Positions 43,880 through 53,093 of a stretch of 64,000 bases of DNA are shown here, piece after piece. How positions within the stretch are numbered: position 1 is the first letter of the stretch; each line of letters starts with the position of its first letter. Origin of the DNA: Psychrobacillus psychrodurans (GTDB taxonomy: Bacteria; Bacillota; Bacilli; Bacillales_A; Planococcaceae); assembly GCF_027563345.1 (NCBI RefSeq), contig NZ_JAMKBK010000001.1. One strand, written 5' to 3'. The translations under genes and the position numbers were made by a program. Under the pieces are notes generated by a model. The model did no database searches, was not told where the DNA came from, and saw only the letters and a program-made list of their open reading frames with translations.

Positions 43880-46800
43880 TTACTTAATCTTTTTAAACTT
43901 CCACTTCTTTGATTTTTGATCGTAGTATGCGACTTCCTTTGTAACTTTTTTACCTTCTGTAGTGATGGTAAAGTAATCAGAAAATCCTTTTGTTATAGTT
44001 TTCCTATTGTTATCATAGAAAGCCATATCTTTTAGTTTTAAATTGTCTTTAATCTTGTGTTTGTTTTTTTCCTTTAATAATCCCGGTGGAATATGATAAT
44101 CCAGATATAAGGTGAATTGTCCACTTACTGCAAGAACATCAAAGTTTTTAGCGGTTATTAAGAATGTCCCGTTGATAAGTTTGATAACCACATCTTTGTT
44201 TGCTGCATTAATCTTAGTAGTTGCAGCTTCTGTAAAACGAATATTCACTTCTCCCGCATTATGCATTACTGAACCATCCACAATAATTACCTTCTTAGAA
44301 GTGTCTACTTCATCTTCTGTAATAACGGCTTCGCCATCTTTAACAGACTGGACAGTTACACTAATAGATACAGAGTTACCGCCGTATGCTGCCTTGATAG
44401 TAGTTAACCCAGCGGCTTTGGCAGTTATAACCCCTTTGTCTACAGAAATAACTTTACTATTAAAGCCACTATAAGTAGCTTCGGAAGTAACATCCTTTGT
44501 TGTTGTAGTACCATCCTGTTTGGTAGTTGTTTCAATAAGTTTGATGTTGGACTGCTTACCTTTTTCTAACTCAATGGCTGTTTTGTTTGCGTCAAGAGTT
44601 TTAGTATCTGGTTCGTTCAAATCTAGTTGAATAAGAATAGGATCATGGTCTGAAGCGCGACCGTGAATATCCATATAGTTAGCATTGATATGAATCATAT
44701 CGACAGTTGTTTTATTGGCTAAATTATTTGTTACTAAAATATGGTCAAGTACCTGGTTGTTCCCTTGGTAGTAATAAGAAAAACGCTCATCTGCCGGTAC
44801 TTTTTCTACCATATTTGTTAAAATTCCACCTTTAAGTGCAGCAAGAGTCGGTGTGAATTCAAAATCATTCATATCTCCAGCAACGATTACATTTAAATCT
44901 GGATCCTTTTCTAAACCTTCCTGGATGAAGTTATTAATCATCGTAGCTAGTTCAACTCTTTCTGCTTCTGACTCAAGGAATGGAGGTTGGTTTTTACCGA
45001 ATAAAGGCTGATCCCCACCTTTAGAATTTAAATGAGCACCGATTACGACTACTTTCTCTCCTTGGAACTCGAATTGTGCAGCTAATGGCTTACGTGTGTT
45101 CTTTTGGGGTAAGTCAAGAACTCTACCAGGGTTCAGGGTAAGATTACCAACTTTGTCCCAGGCAACTTTATCAGTTGAACTGCCTTTTGTTCCTTCTGTA
45201 AGTGTTACACGATCAGGGTTATAAAGGTAACCAACACGAATGTTTCCTCCTGGTTGTCCACCATCTTGATCATACTCGGGTGCAATATCAGTCCAAGCGT
45301 AAGTTGGTCCACCAGCAGCCTCAATTGCTGCGATTAAACGTTCATAGCTTGCTGATGCATCTGTATTTCCAGAGGCAGTCGGTCCATCATTATCTTGTAC
45401 TTCTACAAGAGTGATAATATCGGGAGATTTCATATTTTCCACGAATGATTTTGCGATTTTCTCAACTTTTTCATCTGGCGTGTTATTTGTGTTTGTTGAG
45501 AAATTTTCAACATTATATGCTGCTACTGTTAATTTATCTTTTGAAGGTTCGATATCGGTTACTACAGTTGGTTTTTCAATACGAGTGATTGGAGGAAGGT
45601 TATCCTCCTCTGTCCATAACTTGAAGTTACCAAAACCATATCCCATAACACCAACGATATCTCCTGTATAATAATCGCCAGATTTTGCATCATATGCTTC
45701 ATTACCTGTTAATACTAATATTCTTTCAGGATTATAGTCATTAGCAGAAATATTTACGCCTCCAAGTACATTGAACTGTGTATTCGTTGAATTCCCTGAA
45801 ATTACAGGTATTTCACCATATTCTTGAGGTCCAATAACTTTTGCATTTGGTACAGCCAAACGCATTAATTCGATAGATTCCCAAAAATCTATTCCATCTT
45901 CTAATGGATTGAATGTTGTTAAATCATCATTATCAATGATTTCCGTCGGTGGGAAAATATCTTCTCCAATCACTAAAGGTGCAGGTAATTCTGCTATTCC
46001 AGTTTTAGTAGCAGAAGTGGCACGTATTCTAGTAATGGGAAGATCATTTGCTTTCATATCTGAGTAGCCCTCGTAATACCATTCTTCCACGGTTCCAGCT
46101 ACTGTAACTAAATCTCCAATTGCAAAACCATTGGAAGCCTTGTTGACTATGATTGCTTCTGATGTTGTGTTGTTATCATCAGCATTAATATCTTGAATTA
46201 CAAAGTTTGCTGAATTATACAGATGAGTAACAACGCCAGTAATATTTTGAACTGTTGTACCATCGTAGTCAGAGAAGTGACCTTGTCCTTGAATATCTCG
46301 TATAGTTAGATTGTTTGTTTTTAATATATTGTACGTAAAAGTAAATACGTCCGAGGTAGTTTCACTTACAGCGATTGCTTTAATCGTTGTGTCAGCTAAT
46401 AAGGTAATTGGTTCAGTATATAACGTGCTATCTGTAGTTGGGGTAGAGCCGTCTATTGTGTAATATATTGCTACACCTTCAATTGGTGACATTAATGAAA
46501 TTTGTGTTCCCTCTGATACCGTACCAGGGAAAATATCTGTGTATACAGCTGGTTTATTTACTAAATCAAAGCTCTCTAGACCAAGTGTTTTAACTTGGTA
46601 GGTCGTGTTGAAGATTGAAGAAATACCTGTAACTTGAACTATGTCACCTTCTTTATAACGCTGCGTGAATGTATCATAATCTAGACCATTACGATTGTCA
46701 TTTCGAATTATAACGGACTCTCCGTTTTCATGTGTTGCAGTAAATTCGAATGTTCCATAGTCATTTGTTTTAGTTAAATTAGTAATTTCAACATTTTTTA

Positions 46801-47617
46801 ATAGAATTCTTTCACCCTGTGTTTCATCATTTACTCCAGCTGGTGTAATGATTTGCTGGGCAGGTAGTTCATTGCCAGAGGAGATTTTTGTTATTTTGGT
46901 AGGTTGAATCTGTAATTCACCGCTATATGGACTAACTTTACCTTCTAGTTCAACAACATCACCGGGATTAACATTAGCTGAAGAGGTAAACGCATAGATT
47001 CCAGCGGAAGTATCTTGAAGGTAAAAGGCTTTTCCACCCCAAAAGCCTGTCCCAGTTGTTACAGTTCCTGTAACTTTTATCAATTTGTTTGCATCCTCAA
47101 CTGCTCGAGCAGCAGCAATGTTTTCCATGTTCTCTGCTTCAGGAGTTTCGGGAGGAGTTTCACCATCAGAAATTATAGTATATGCGGTCGGACTTTTTAG
47201 ACCGGGAACAGAGAAGTATGCCTCAAGTGAGCCTGTCACCGTTATTTCTGCTTTAAAATTTTGTGGGTTATCCTTTAAGTTTAGTGTAGTTCGAATTGTA
47301 CCAGATGGTAATTGTACCGGTAAAATATTGGATGGATTTGTCTCATTTGGTGAATCTGCTAGTCCAATATTTGTAGCTACTGTAAAGGGGGCTTCTTGAT
47401 CGTAGGAAGATCCCGAGTTAGCAGTTCCAACAATGTAACCCTGTACGGTTGCTGTACCCGTGTTGTTTGTAATTGCTTCTGACACGCTAATTGGTTCAGC
47501 AGCCTGAACATTAGTTTCAATTATAAATGGGACGAACATGGAAACTACTAATATGAAGGAAACAATAACCTTATTATAAGCATGGTTCCAAATACTCTCT
47601 TTTGACACTCTATCCAC
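43880..47617 (-). CDS. Large secreted endonuclease/exonuclease/phosphatase-family protein
   Basis: 1245 residues. Signal peptide to about 39 (FIIETNVQA-A). A DUF6359-like domain (about 40-150, VQGYIVGTANSGSSYDQEAP) is followed by two OB-fold YhcR-like segments (about 165-350), a chitobiase-type C-terminal domain (about 358-430, IYYTIDGSTPTTDSTLYTEP), another OB-type segment (to about 530), the nuclease domain (about 690-1025: AAYNVENFSTNTNN, IITLVEVQDNDGP, VAGDMNDFEFTP, ASDHDPILIQL with all catalytic residues), a bacterial Ig-like domain (about 1040-1110) and a C-terminal domain. No LPxTG, SLH or C-terminal helix, so it is probably released. Likely role: extracellular DNA/RNA or phosphate scavenging. 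Confidence 0.9.
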   Translation of the reverse strand: MDRVSKESIWNHAYNKVIVSFILVVSMFVPFIIETNVQAAEPISVSEAITNNTGTATVQGYIVGTANSGSSYDQEAPFTVATNIGLADSPNETNPSNILPVQLPSGTIRTTLNLKDNPQNFKAEITVTGSLEAYFSVPGLKSPTAYTIISDGETPPETPEAENMENIAAARAVEDANKLIKVTGTVTTGTGFWGGKAFYLQDTSAGIYAFTSSANVNPGDVVELEGKVSPYSGELQIQPTKITKISSGNELPAQQIITPAGVNDETQGERILLKNVEITNLTKTNDYGTFEFTATHENGESVIIRNDNRNGLDYDTFTQRYKEGDIVQVTGISSIFNTTYQVKTLGLESFDLVNKPAVYTDIFPGTVSEGTQISLMSPIEGVAIYYTIDGSTPTTDSTLYTEPITLLADTTIKAIAVSETTSDVFTFTYNILKTNNLTIRDIQGQGHFSDYDGTTVQNITGVVTHLYNSANFVIQDINADDNNTTSEAIIVNKASNGFAIGDLVTVAGTVEEWYYEGYSDMKANDLPITRIRATSATKTGIAELPAPLVIGEDIFPPTEIIDNDDLTTFNPLEDGIDFWESIELMRLAVPNAKVIGPQEYGEIPVISGNSTNTQFNVLGGVNISANDYNPERILVLTGNEAYDAKSGDYYTGDIVGVMGYGFGNFKLWTEEDNLPPITRIEKPTVVTDIEPSKDKLTVAAYNVENFSTNTNNTPDEKVEKIAKSFVENMKSPDIITLVEVQDNDGPTASGNTDASASYERLIAAIEAAGGPTYAWTDIAPEYDQDGGQPGGNIRVGYLYNPDRVTLTEGTKGSSTDKVAWDKVGNLTLNPGRVLDLPQKNTRKPLAAQFEFQGEKVVVIGAHLNSKGGDQPLFGKNQPPFLESEAERVELATMINNFIQEGLEKDPDLNVIVAGDMNDFEFTPTLAALKGGILTNMVEKVPADERFSYYYQGNNQVLDHILVTNNLANKTTVDMIHINANYMDIHGRASDHDPILIQLDLNEPDTKTLDANKTAIELEKGKQSNIKLIETTTKQDGTTTTKDVTSEATYSGFNSKVISVDKGVITAKAAGLTTIKAAYGGNSVSISVTVQSVKDGEAVITEDEVDTSKKVIIVDGSVMHNAGEVNIRFTEAATTKINAANKDVVIKLINGTFLITAKNFDVLAVSGQFTLYLDYHIPPGLLKEKNKHKIKDNLKLKDMAFYDNNRKTITKGFSDYFTITTEGKKVTKEVAYYDQKSKKWKFKKIK

Positions 47618-47871
47618 TCCTTATGAATTTTATATTTCGAATAGATTATAGCAAAAGAAAATGACAGGATTGTGTAAATGTTGTAAAAGTTTAAATATTC
47701 CGATAAAAATAGGTGGGAAGTAAGTGGTGAAAATTATTTGTTATGAAAATATATCTATTTTTAATTGAATCTAAAGATTCAGAAATAATATTTGTTTTAT
47801 CCTACATTAGTAGTATGATAGATATATATACCGTATTTTTTAAGTAATCTTAAAATTTGGAGTGAAGCAAA

Positions 47872-48822
47872 ATGTTAACAGCATTTAAATCGAAAAAAGA
47901 AGATATTGAACAATTCAAACAAAAGATAGATGATTTAAACACAAAGCTGGATAAAAAAGATAATGAGTTTCAAATTTTCTTGAATGATTTACATAAAGAA
48001 TTAGTATCTACTATCGGTCAACATGACATTGTAAACAATCAACACGCTATTTTAGGGAAAATGGTTGGAGAAATCTTAAAAGAGTTTAAACGAGTTGAAG
48101 AAAGTACGATAAACTCAAATAAGATTTCAGAGGAAGCGCTGGTGAAAGGAGAGTCACTAATCGCTTCATCAGATGAGATGGTTACATTATCCGTAGATAG
48201 TAGGGAAGCTGTACACGCTGTAGAAAATCTTATCGATACCTTGGGGGATCAATCTAGAAAAACATCTGCAAGTATGAATCAATTAAGTGAACGGTCAAAA
48301 CAGATTGAAGAAATTGTAAAAGTGATTAGCGATATTTCTAGTCAAACAAATTTACTTGCCTTAAATGCATCGATTGAAGCTGCGAGAGCGGGAGAGCATG
48401 GGAAAGGATTTTCGGTTGTTGCAGATGAAGTCCGGAAACTTGCTGAAAGCACGAAGGAGAGCACCGCAGACATTGCAGATCTAACTCAAAAAATTCAAGA
48501 ACAAATTTCAAAAGCGTACGAAGACAATATAAACAACATGAACTTAGTAAGTGAAGGCATAAAAACTAGTTCTCAAACATCCGAGCAAATAAACTCCTTA
48601 TTGAACATTATTACAAATGTTCAAGGGGAGGTAAATGAACTATTAAATTTCATTAAGCATCAAAAAGTTTCGAATGAAGATGTTATACACAAATTCCAAA
48701 AGACAACTGCATTGTTCGATGAAACTAATGATGTGCTGATGAATCATATCGATGAATCAGAAGTAGTTACTGAAAAGCTTTTAGAAGCTGTTGATAAAGT
48801 AAAAGGCTTTCAATCCAAATAA
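47872..48822 (+). CDS. Soluble methyl-accepting chemotaxis-type protein
   Basis: 316 residues, no membrane helix. An N-terminal coiled coil (about 5-60) leads to a chemoreceptor signalling domain; the hairpin tip has SQTNLLALNASIEAARAGEHGKG-type sequence near 160, the most conserved part of the family. There is no recognisable sensor domain, so the input is unknown. A GGAGTGA site precedes the ATG. Confidence 0.9.
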   Translation: MLTAFKSKKEDIEQFKQKIDDLNTKLDKKDNEFQIFLNDLHKELVSTIGQHDIVNNQHAILGKMVGEILKEFKRVEESTINSNKISEEALVKGESLIASSDEMVTLSVDSREAVHAVENLIDTLGDQSRKTSASMNQLSERSKQIEEIVKVISDISSQTNLLALNASIEAARAGEHGKGFSVVADEVRKLAESTKESTADIADLTQKIQEQISKAYEDNINNMNLVSEGIKTSSQTSEQINSLLNIITNVQGEVNELLNFIKHQKVSNEDVIHKFQKTTALFDETNDVLMNHIDESEVVTEKLLEAVDKVKGFQSK

Positions 48823-48866
48823 AAATACCAAGTATCAGCCTGCTGATACTTGGTATTTTTATTTTG
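48821..48866. terminator. Convergent terminator
   Basis: AAATACCAAGTATCA pairs perfectly with TGATACTTGGTATTT, with T-runs on both sides, serving both converging genes. Confidence 0.92.
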
Positions 48867-48885
48867 TTAGTTGATTACTTAATAC

Positions 48886-49797
48886 CTAATGTTGAGATTC
48901 ATAGTATTTTACGCTATAACTATCTAAAGGTTTTTGTAGTTTTTCTTGTATAAAAAGTGCTGCTCTATTGAGTTCGACGGGATTTATGTTTGTTACAATA
49001 CCCATATTTGTAAGCATGTAATTTAAGTCATCCGTTGCCAAATTACCAGATGCTCCTGGAGCGTATGGACATCCACCCAACCCACCTAAAGAGCTATCAA
49101 ATTTAGAAATACCCATTTCTAATGAAGCTAATACATTTGCTAAAGCAGTTCCACGGGTATTATGAAAATGCATAGCGATACTTTCGGGAGAATATCGTTT
49201 GAGAACTTTCTCTAATACTTTTTTTACTTGAGATGGGTTAGCTATTCCAATGGTATCACCTAATGATAATTCATTTATGCCCATTTCAAACAACGAATCT
49301 GCTAATCGAATTACCTGATCAATTTCAATATGTCCTTCAAAAGGGCAACCAAAAACAGTTGAAATATACCCTCGAACTGTTTTTTTATTAGAGATACTTT
49401 CTTTAACGACCTCGGATAAAACAATTTCAGTTTCTGAAATTGTTTTATTAATATTATTCTTATTATGAGACTCACTCGCAGATATGAAAACAGCTACCTC
49501 ATCAATACTACTCTCCAATGCTCGGGATAATCCTTTTATATTTGGAATAAGTGCGGCATAAGTAACATCGGGGTTTTTCTTTATATGTTTTGCTACATAA
49601 TCTGCATCCGAAAGTGCGGGTATCCATGTAGGATTTACAAAAGAAGTTACTTCTATATAGTTTAATCCTGTATTAGATAAGTGGTCTATCCATTGAATTT
49701 TATCGTCTGTTTGAATAAATTTAGACTCATTTTGTAATCCATCACGTGGGCCTACTTCTCTAATGTATACTTTTTCGGGAAAACTAGGTACGACCAT
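48886..49797 (-). CDS. mvaB: Hydroxymethylglutaryl-CoA lyase
   Basis: Splits HMG-CoA into acetyl-CoA and acetoacetate. 303 residues. Catalytic motif REVGPRDGLQNE near 14, metal ligands in MHFHNTRGTALAN near 202, and the signature GLGGCPYAPGASGN (active Cys) near 236. The ATG at 49797 follows GGAG; a longer frame from 49824 covers that site. It is the last gene of a five-gene unit with HMG-CoA reductase, which favours degradation; in leucine catabolism it would instead sit with carboxylase genes, absent here. Confidence 0.93.
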   Translation of the reverse strand: MVVPSFPEKVYIREVGPRDGLQNESKFIQTDDKIQWIDHLSNTGLNYIEVTSFVNPTWIPALSDADYVAKHIKKNPDVTYAALIPNIKGLSRALESSIDEVAVFISASESHNKNNINKTISETEIVLSEVVKESISNKKTVRGYISTVFGCPFEGHIEIDQVIRLADSLFEMGINELSLGDTIGIANPSQVKKVLEKVLKRYSPESIAMHFHNTRGTALANVLASLEMGISKFDSSLGGLGGCPYAPGASGNLATDDLNYMLTNMGIVTNINPVELNRAALFIQEKLQKPLDSYSVKYYESQH

Positions 49798-49813
49798 ATT
49801 AAAAACTCCTTTC

Positions 49814-51169
49814 TTAAATTCCAAATAGGGTCATCATAATCCAAGTTGAAGCGTAGAAAATCATAAATTGCACACCAGCCCCGATTCCAAGAATTCGATT
49901 TAAAAGACCACCAACTGCTGCTACTGTGAATGTAAGTACAACACCAACAAGTTGTGCTTCATGGTAAGCCAGTAGACAAGCAAGCCCGATGAACATTGCA
50001 ACAATAGCTTCTTGACTTACAAGTTTCATTACGAGAACAGAAGCTTTTCTTGCATAGTTCATAGAGAAAGGGTAAGCGATCAATGAAGCTACAATAAGAC
50101 CTATTGCTCCGTAAAGGAAAAACTCCCATGAAGTTAAATAGGTATGCAGATTATTAATAGGATCTACGGTGAAAACAGGTGGTGCATTAAATAATGGCGA
50201 ACCAGGACCTAGAGCGACAGGACTTAGTGGAATTCCAAACGCTATTAATGGAATGATTACCTCTGCAATATATGTTGACTCTGTTACCCCGTTCATTACT
50301 GCTAAACTAGTTGTAGACTTCTTATAAGCACCTTTTGTACGGGAACCGACAATTTCACCCATAAGAGATGTCATACCTACAGGACTAAAAACAAAAGTAA
50401 GAGAAGATATAAACGTAGTAATAGAAGTGAATATTTGTTGTCGACCAGTTAAAATCTTCAAGGGATTCGGGAAGTATCCCTTCCATGATTTAGTTTCTGG
50501 TGCTAGATGATATTCTTTAGGCTTATCTCTTTCAATTGTCTTTTTAGCACTAGAGGAAGTGGCAAATAGAAGATCACAGAAAATCGGACCTATTGCAATT
50601 CCTAAGAAAAAACTGATTGATAAATGCTTATCTAATATACTAAAACTCATCAAATCTAAACTTTTAATAAAGAATGCAAATGGAATAATCATTAAAACAC
50701 TCACCCATTTACCTTTAGAGAAAAAGGCGATTAAAATTGCAGCAAGTGTAAAAATTATTCCAGTTGATGACTTGAAAAAGTCAGCAAATTGTCCTAAAAA
50801 TTGACCTAACAGAACAGCGGTTGGTAGGGCGATAAATGCGCCAATAATCCCACCAGAAATCATCTTTCTCAGGGCAATATGAGGCATACCCATTCTTCTT
50901 AAAGTAGTTGCATGATCTATTAATGGAACAGCAGTAGTATCCCCGGGAATACCCATTAATGCAGTTGGAACTGCATGTGTAAGATGTTTTGCTAGAACAG
51001 CTGCCATGAAAAATGAAAATACAGCAGCAGGAGGAGCACCTAATAGAATTACTAACAAAGTAAGAGGGACCATAATTGCAGTCTCATCAGTACCAGATAT
51101 TAATCCTATTAAAGAAAAGACAATAGCACCAAGTAATGCAAATAAAATAGCTGTGACTAGTAAACTCAT
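49814..51169 (-). CDS. TctA-family permease (candidate mevalonate/HMG transporter)
   Basis: 451 residues, about 11 helices, TctA family of tripartite tricarboxylate transporters. Motifs include LMGIPGDTTAVPLIDHA near 74 (the GIPGD-type motif) and the PVALGPGSPLF repeat-half near 325. No binding protein (TctC) is nearby and the small partner is not a typical TctB, so the transporter composition is unusual. Its ATG overlaps the preceding stop (ATGA). Location between HMG-CoA reductase and lyase suggests mevalonate or HMG as the substrate. Confidence 0.85.
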   Translation of the reverse strand: MSLLVTAILFALLGAIVFSLIGLISGTDETAIMVPLTLLVILLGAPPAAVFSFFMAAVLAKHLTHAVPTALMGIPGDTTAVPLIDHATTLRRMGMPHIALRKMISGGIIGAFIALPTAVLLGQFLGQFADFFKSSTGIIFTLAAILIAFFSKGKWVSVLMIIPFAFFIKSLDLMSFSILDKHLSISFFLGIAIGPIFCDLLFATSSSAKKTIERDKPKEYHLAPETKSWKGYFPNPLKILTGRQQIFTSITTFISSLTFVFSPVGMTSLMGEIVGSRTKGAYKKSTTSLAVMNGVTESTYIAEVIIPLIAFGIPLSPVALGPGSPLFNAPPVFTVDPINNLHTYLTSWEFFLYGAIGLIVASLIAYPFSMNYARKASVLVMKLVSQEAIVAMFIGLACLLAYHEAQLVGVVLTFTVAAVGGLLNRILGIGAGVQFMIFYASTWIMMTLFGI

Positions 51170-51612
51170 TTCTTTTGCTCCTCTCCAAGTGCCCGAAAAC
51201 TATTTAAAACTCCTAGTTCTTCCAGTTCTTTTTTAGTAATAGGGTCATTCTCGATTAGTTCTAATTCTTCTTGAGGATCCAGTTGTAAATCTTCGAAAAC
51301 TTGTCTCATGCTTTCAGACGAGGTTTCCTCTTCAACTAATATTCTTTTTGGTTTAAATAGAATGGAACAAAGAACTAAAGAGATAACACTTCCTAAAATT
51401 CCGATTAACAATGAGTATGAAGCAACCATACTTTCACTTGCGATAGCAGGAAGCAACCAAAGACCAATATTATACCCTCCTAAACTAATTCCTACGCTTA
51501 ATAAAACCGCTAGAAGCAATTGATTTGGTAGGATGGTATCTCCAAGTATTTCTAAATACGTTTTTTTGTTCTCATTCAAACTAGTAGCTGATGATTTCTT
51601 GTTATTTACCAT
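51166..51612 (-). CDS. Small two-helix membrane protein, candidate transporter subunit
   Basis: 148 residues: polar N-terminus, two hydrophobic helices (about 32-53 and 62-84), then a strongly acidic, Glu/Leu-rich cytoplasmic tail (DLQLDPQEELELIEND). Start ATG 51612 after GAGGTG, one base after the reductase stop. It occupies the place of tctB, but TctB has four helices. Probably a partner of the permease. Unrecognised. Confidence 0.65.
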   Translation of the reverse strand: MVNNKKSSATSLNENKKTYLEILGDTILPNQLLLAVLLSVGISLGGYNIGLWLLPAIASESMVASYSLLIGILGSVISLVLCSILFKPKRILVEEETSSESMRQVFEDLQLDPQEELELIENDPITKKELEELGVLNSFRALGEEQKK

Positions 51613-51613
51613 C

Positions 51614-52882
51614 CTATTCACCTCTTCGAATTGCTTTAGTTATTTCTAAGATACGGTCATACCTAAGGTCTTTCTCTTTGACTGCTTGTGCGACGATTCT
51701 ATCTATATCTTCCTTTTTTGCTCCTGCCATTACTGCTAAGTTTCTGGCATGTAATGACATGTGGCCTCTTTGGATACCTTCAGCTGATAAGGCCCTTAAG
51801 GCAGCCGCATTCTGCGCCAATCCTGCCGCTGCTATACAACCTGCAAGCTCCTCAGCAGAATTTACTCCCATAATTTTAAGAGCGCCTTGTGCAACAGGAT
51901 GTGTTTTCGTGGCTCCACCAACAATTCCAACAGCCATCGGTAGCTCAATAGAACCTGATAAATTACCATCTGCATTTATTTCCCATTTTGTTAAAGACTT
52001 ATATTGACCAGATATAGATGCATAGGCATGTGCTCCTGCCTCTACAGCACGAGTATCGTTCCCAGTTGCTAAAACTACAGCAGAAATTCCATTCATTATA
52101 CCCTTGTTGTGGGTAGTAGCTCGATAAGGATCATAATCGGCAAATTCGAAAGCGCTTACAATGTTATCGACAACCTCTTTGCCACCAAATGCATCTGTAG
52201 AAAAAGTAGCTCTTGCACGAACTAATCTACGGTCAGCTAAATTAGATATAATTTTTAATACAACTTTACCACCAGTAATTGTCTCGATAGTAGGGGAAAC
52301 TGCTTCTGCCATCGTATTTACAGCATTTGCACCCATTGCATCTTTTGTATCAACAATTAGATGAATAACTAACATTATTTGAGAGTTTGTTGGAATGATA
52401 TGAACCTCTAAATCCTTAGCTCCTCCGCCTAATGAAACTAATGTTGGATCTTTCTCATTACAATAAGCTAAAATTTCTTCTTTATGCTCAAAAATCTTAG
52501 CTTTTGCAGCATATGGATCTGCTACATTTAAAACTTGAATTTGTCCACGCATGATGGTTCCGCTTATTGATGTGAAAAAACCACCGTGTTCATAGCTTGC
52601 TTTTGCTGCATTACTAGCGGCTGCTACAACAGAAGGTTCTTCTGTTGCCATAGGAATAAACATATCTTTTCCGTTAATTTTAAAATTGGTTGCAATCCCT
52701 AGTGGAATTCCAATCTGACCAATAACGTTTTCTATCATTGAATCTGCTAAATCCATCGAAAGTGGATACTCCCCAGATAAATACTTTAATTGATCATCTG
52801 TTAGGTTGCGTCCCTCTGTTACAATATCAAATCTTTCTTTAGGTGATAAACGATAAAATCCTGGAACTCTTGTATTTGACAT
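51614..52882 (-). CDS. mvaA: HMG-CoA reductase, degradative class II
   Basis: 422 residues. Interconverts mevalonate plus CoA and HMG-CoA. Family motifs: MIENVIGQIGIPLGIATNF near 51 with catalytic Glu, KDAMGANAVNTMAEA near 187, THNKGIMNGISAVVLATGND near 259 (catalytic Lys and Asp), and the catalytic His in GHMSLHARNLAV near 378. This is the Pseudomonas mevalonii MvaA type, which uses NAD+ to degrade mevalonate. The same class also serves biosynthesis in cocci, but no mvaS or mevalonate kinase is nearby. Start ATG 52882 after AGGGGTG. Confidence 0.92.
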   Translation of the reverse strand: MSNTRVPGFYRLSPKERFDIVTEGRNLTDDQLKYLSGEYPLSMDLADSMIENVIGQIGIPLGIATNFKINGKDMFIPMATEEPSVVAAASNAAKASYEHGGFFTSISGTIMRGQIQVLNVADPYAAKAKIFEHKEEILAYCNEKDPTLVSLGGGAKDLEVHIIPTNSQIMLVIHLIVDTKDAMGANAVNTMAEAVSPTIETITGGKVVLKIISNLADRRLVRARATFSTDAFGGKEVVDNIVSAFEFADYDPYRATTHNKGIMNGISAVVLATGNDTRAVEAGAHAYASISGQYKSLTKWEINADGNLSGSIELPMAVGIVGGATKTHPVAQGALKIMGVNSAEELAGCIAAAGLAQNAAALRALSAEGIQRGHMSLHARNLAVMAGAKKEDIDRIVAQAVKEKDLRYDRILEITKAIRRGE

Positions 52883-52896
52883 AATATACACCCCTT

Positions 52897-52945
52897 ATTT
52901 TTGTGTAATAGCATTCAACCTAGTTGAATGCTATTACACAAAAAT
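52897..52945. promoter_or_regulatory. Perfect 49-bp palindrome in front of mvaA
   Basis: Two 23-base arms, core GTAATAGCATTCAAC, around a 3-base loop (CTA), with no mismatch. It ends two bases before the mvaA ribosome site. There is no T-run after either arm, so it is not an ordinary terminator. It may be an operator, a leader hairpin or both. Confidence 0.85.
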
Positions 52946-52969
52946 ACATTAATAATTATTACTTGTAAA
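52941..52969 (-). promoter_or_regulatory. Candidate promoter of the mvaA operon
   Basis: On the minus strand TTTACA (52964-52969), 17 bases, TATTTT (52941-52946). The spacer contains the palindrome TTAATAATTATTA; the -10 overlaps the long palindrome at 52897-52945. A second copy of the 14-base palindrome is at 53019-53032, exactly 70 bases upstream. Confidence 0.5.
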
Positions 52970-53093
52970 TACCAAATTTAAAATCTATTCAGAAAATGAA
53001 ATCTCTTTAAATATTAGCTTAATAATTATTAATGAAGATTAGGAATGGCAGAGAAGGAGAAAAATACGGTTGGTTCCTTCGATATGATACGAA

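Noticed and set aside
52897..52945. Long palindrome as a plain intrinsic terminator of the XRE gene
   Set aside because: Neither strand has a T-run after the stem; the arms end in A residues.
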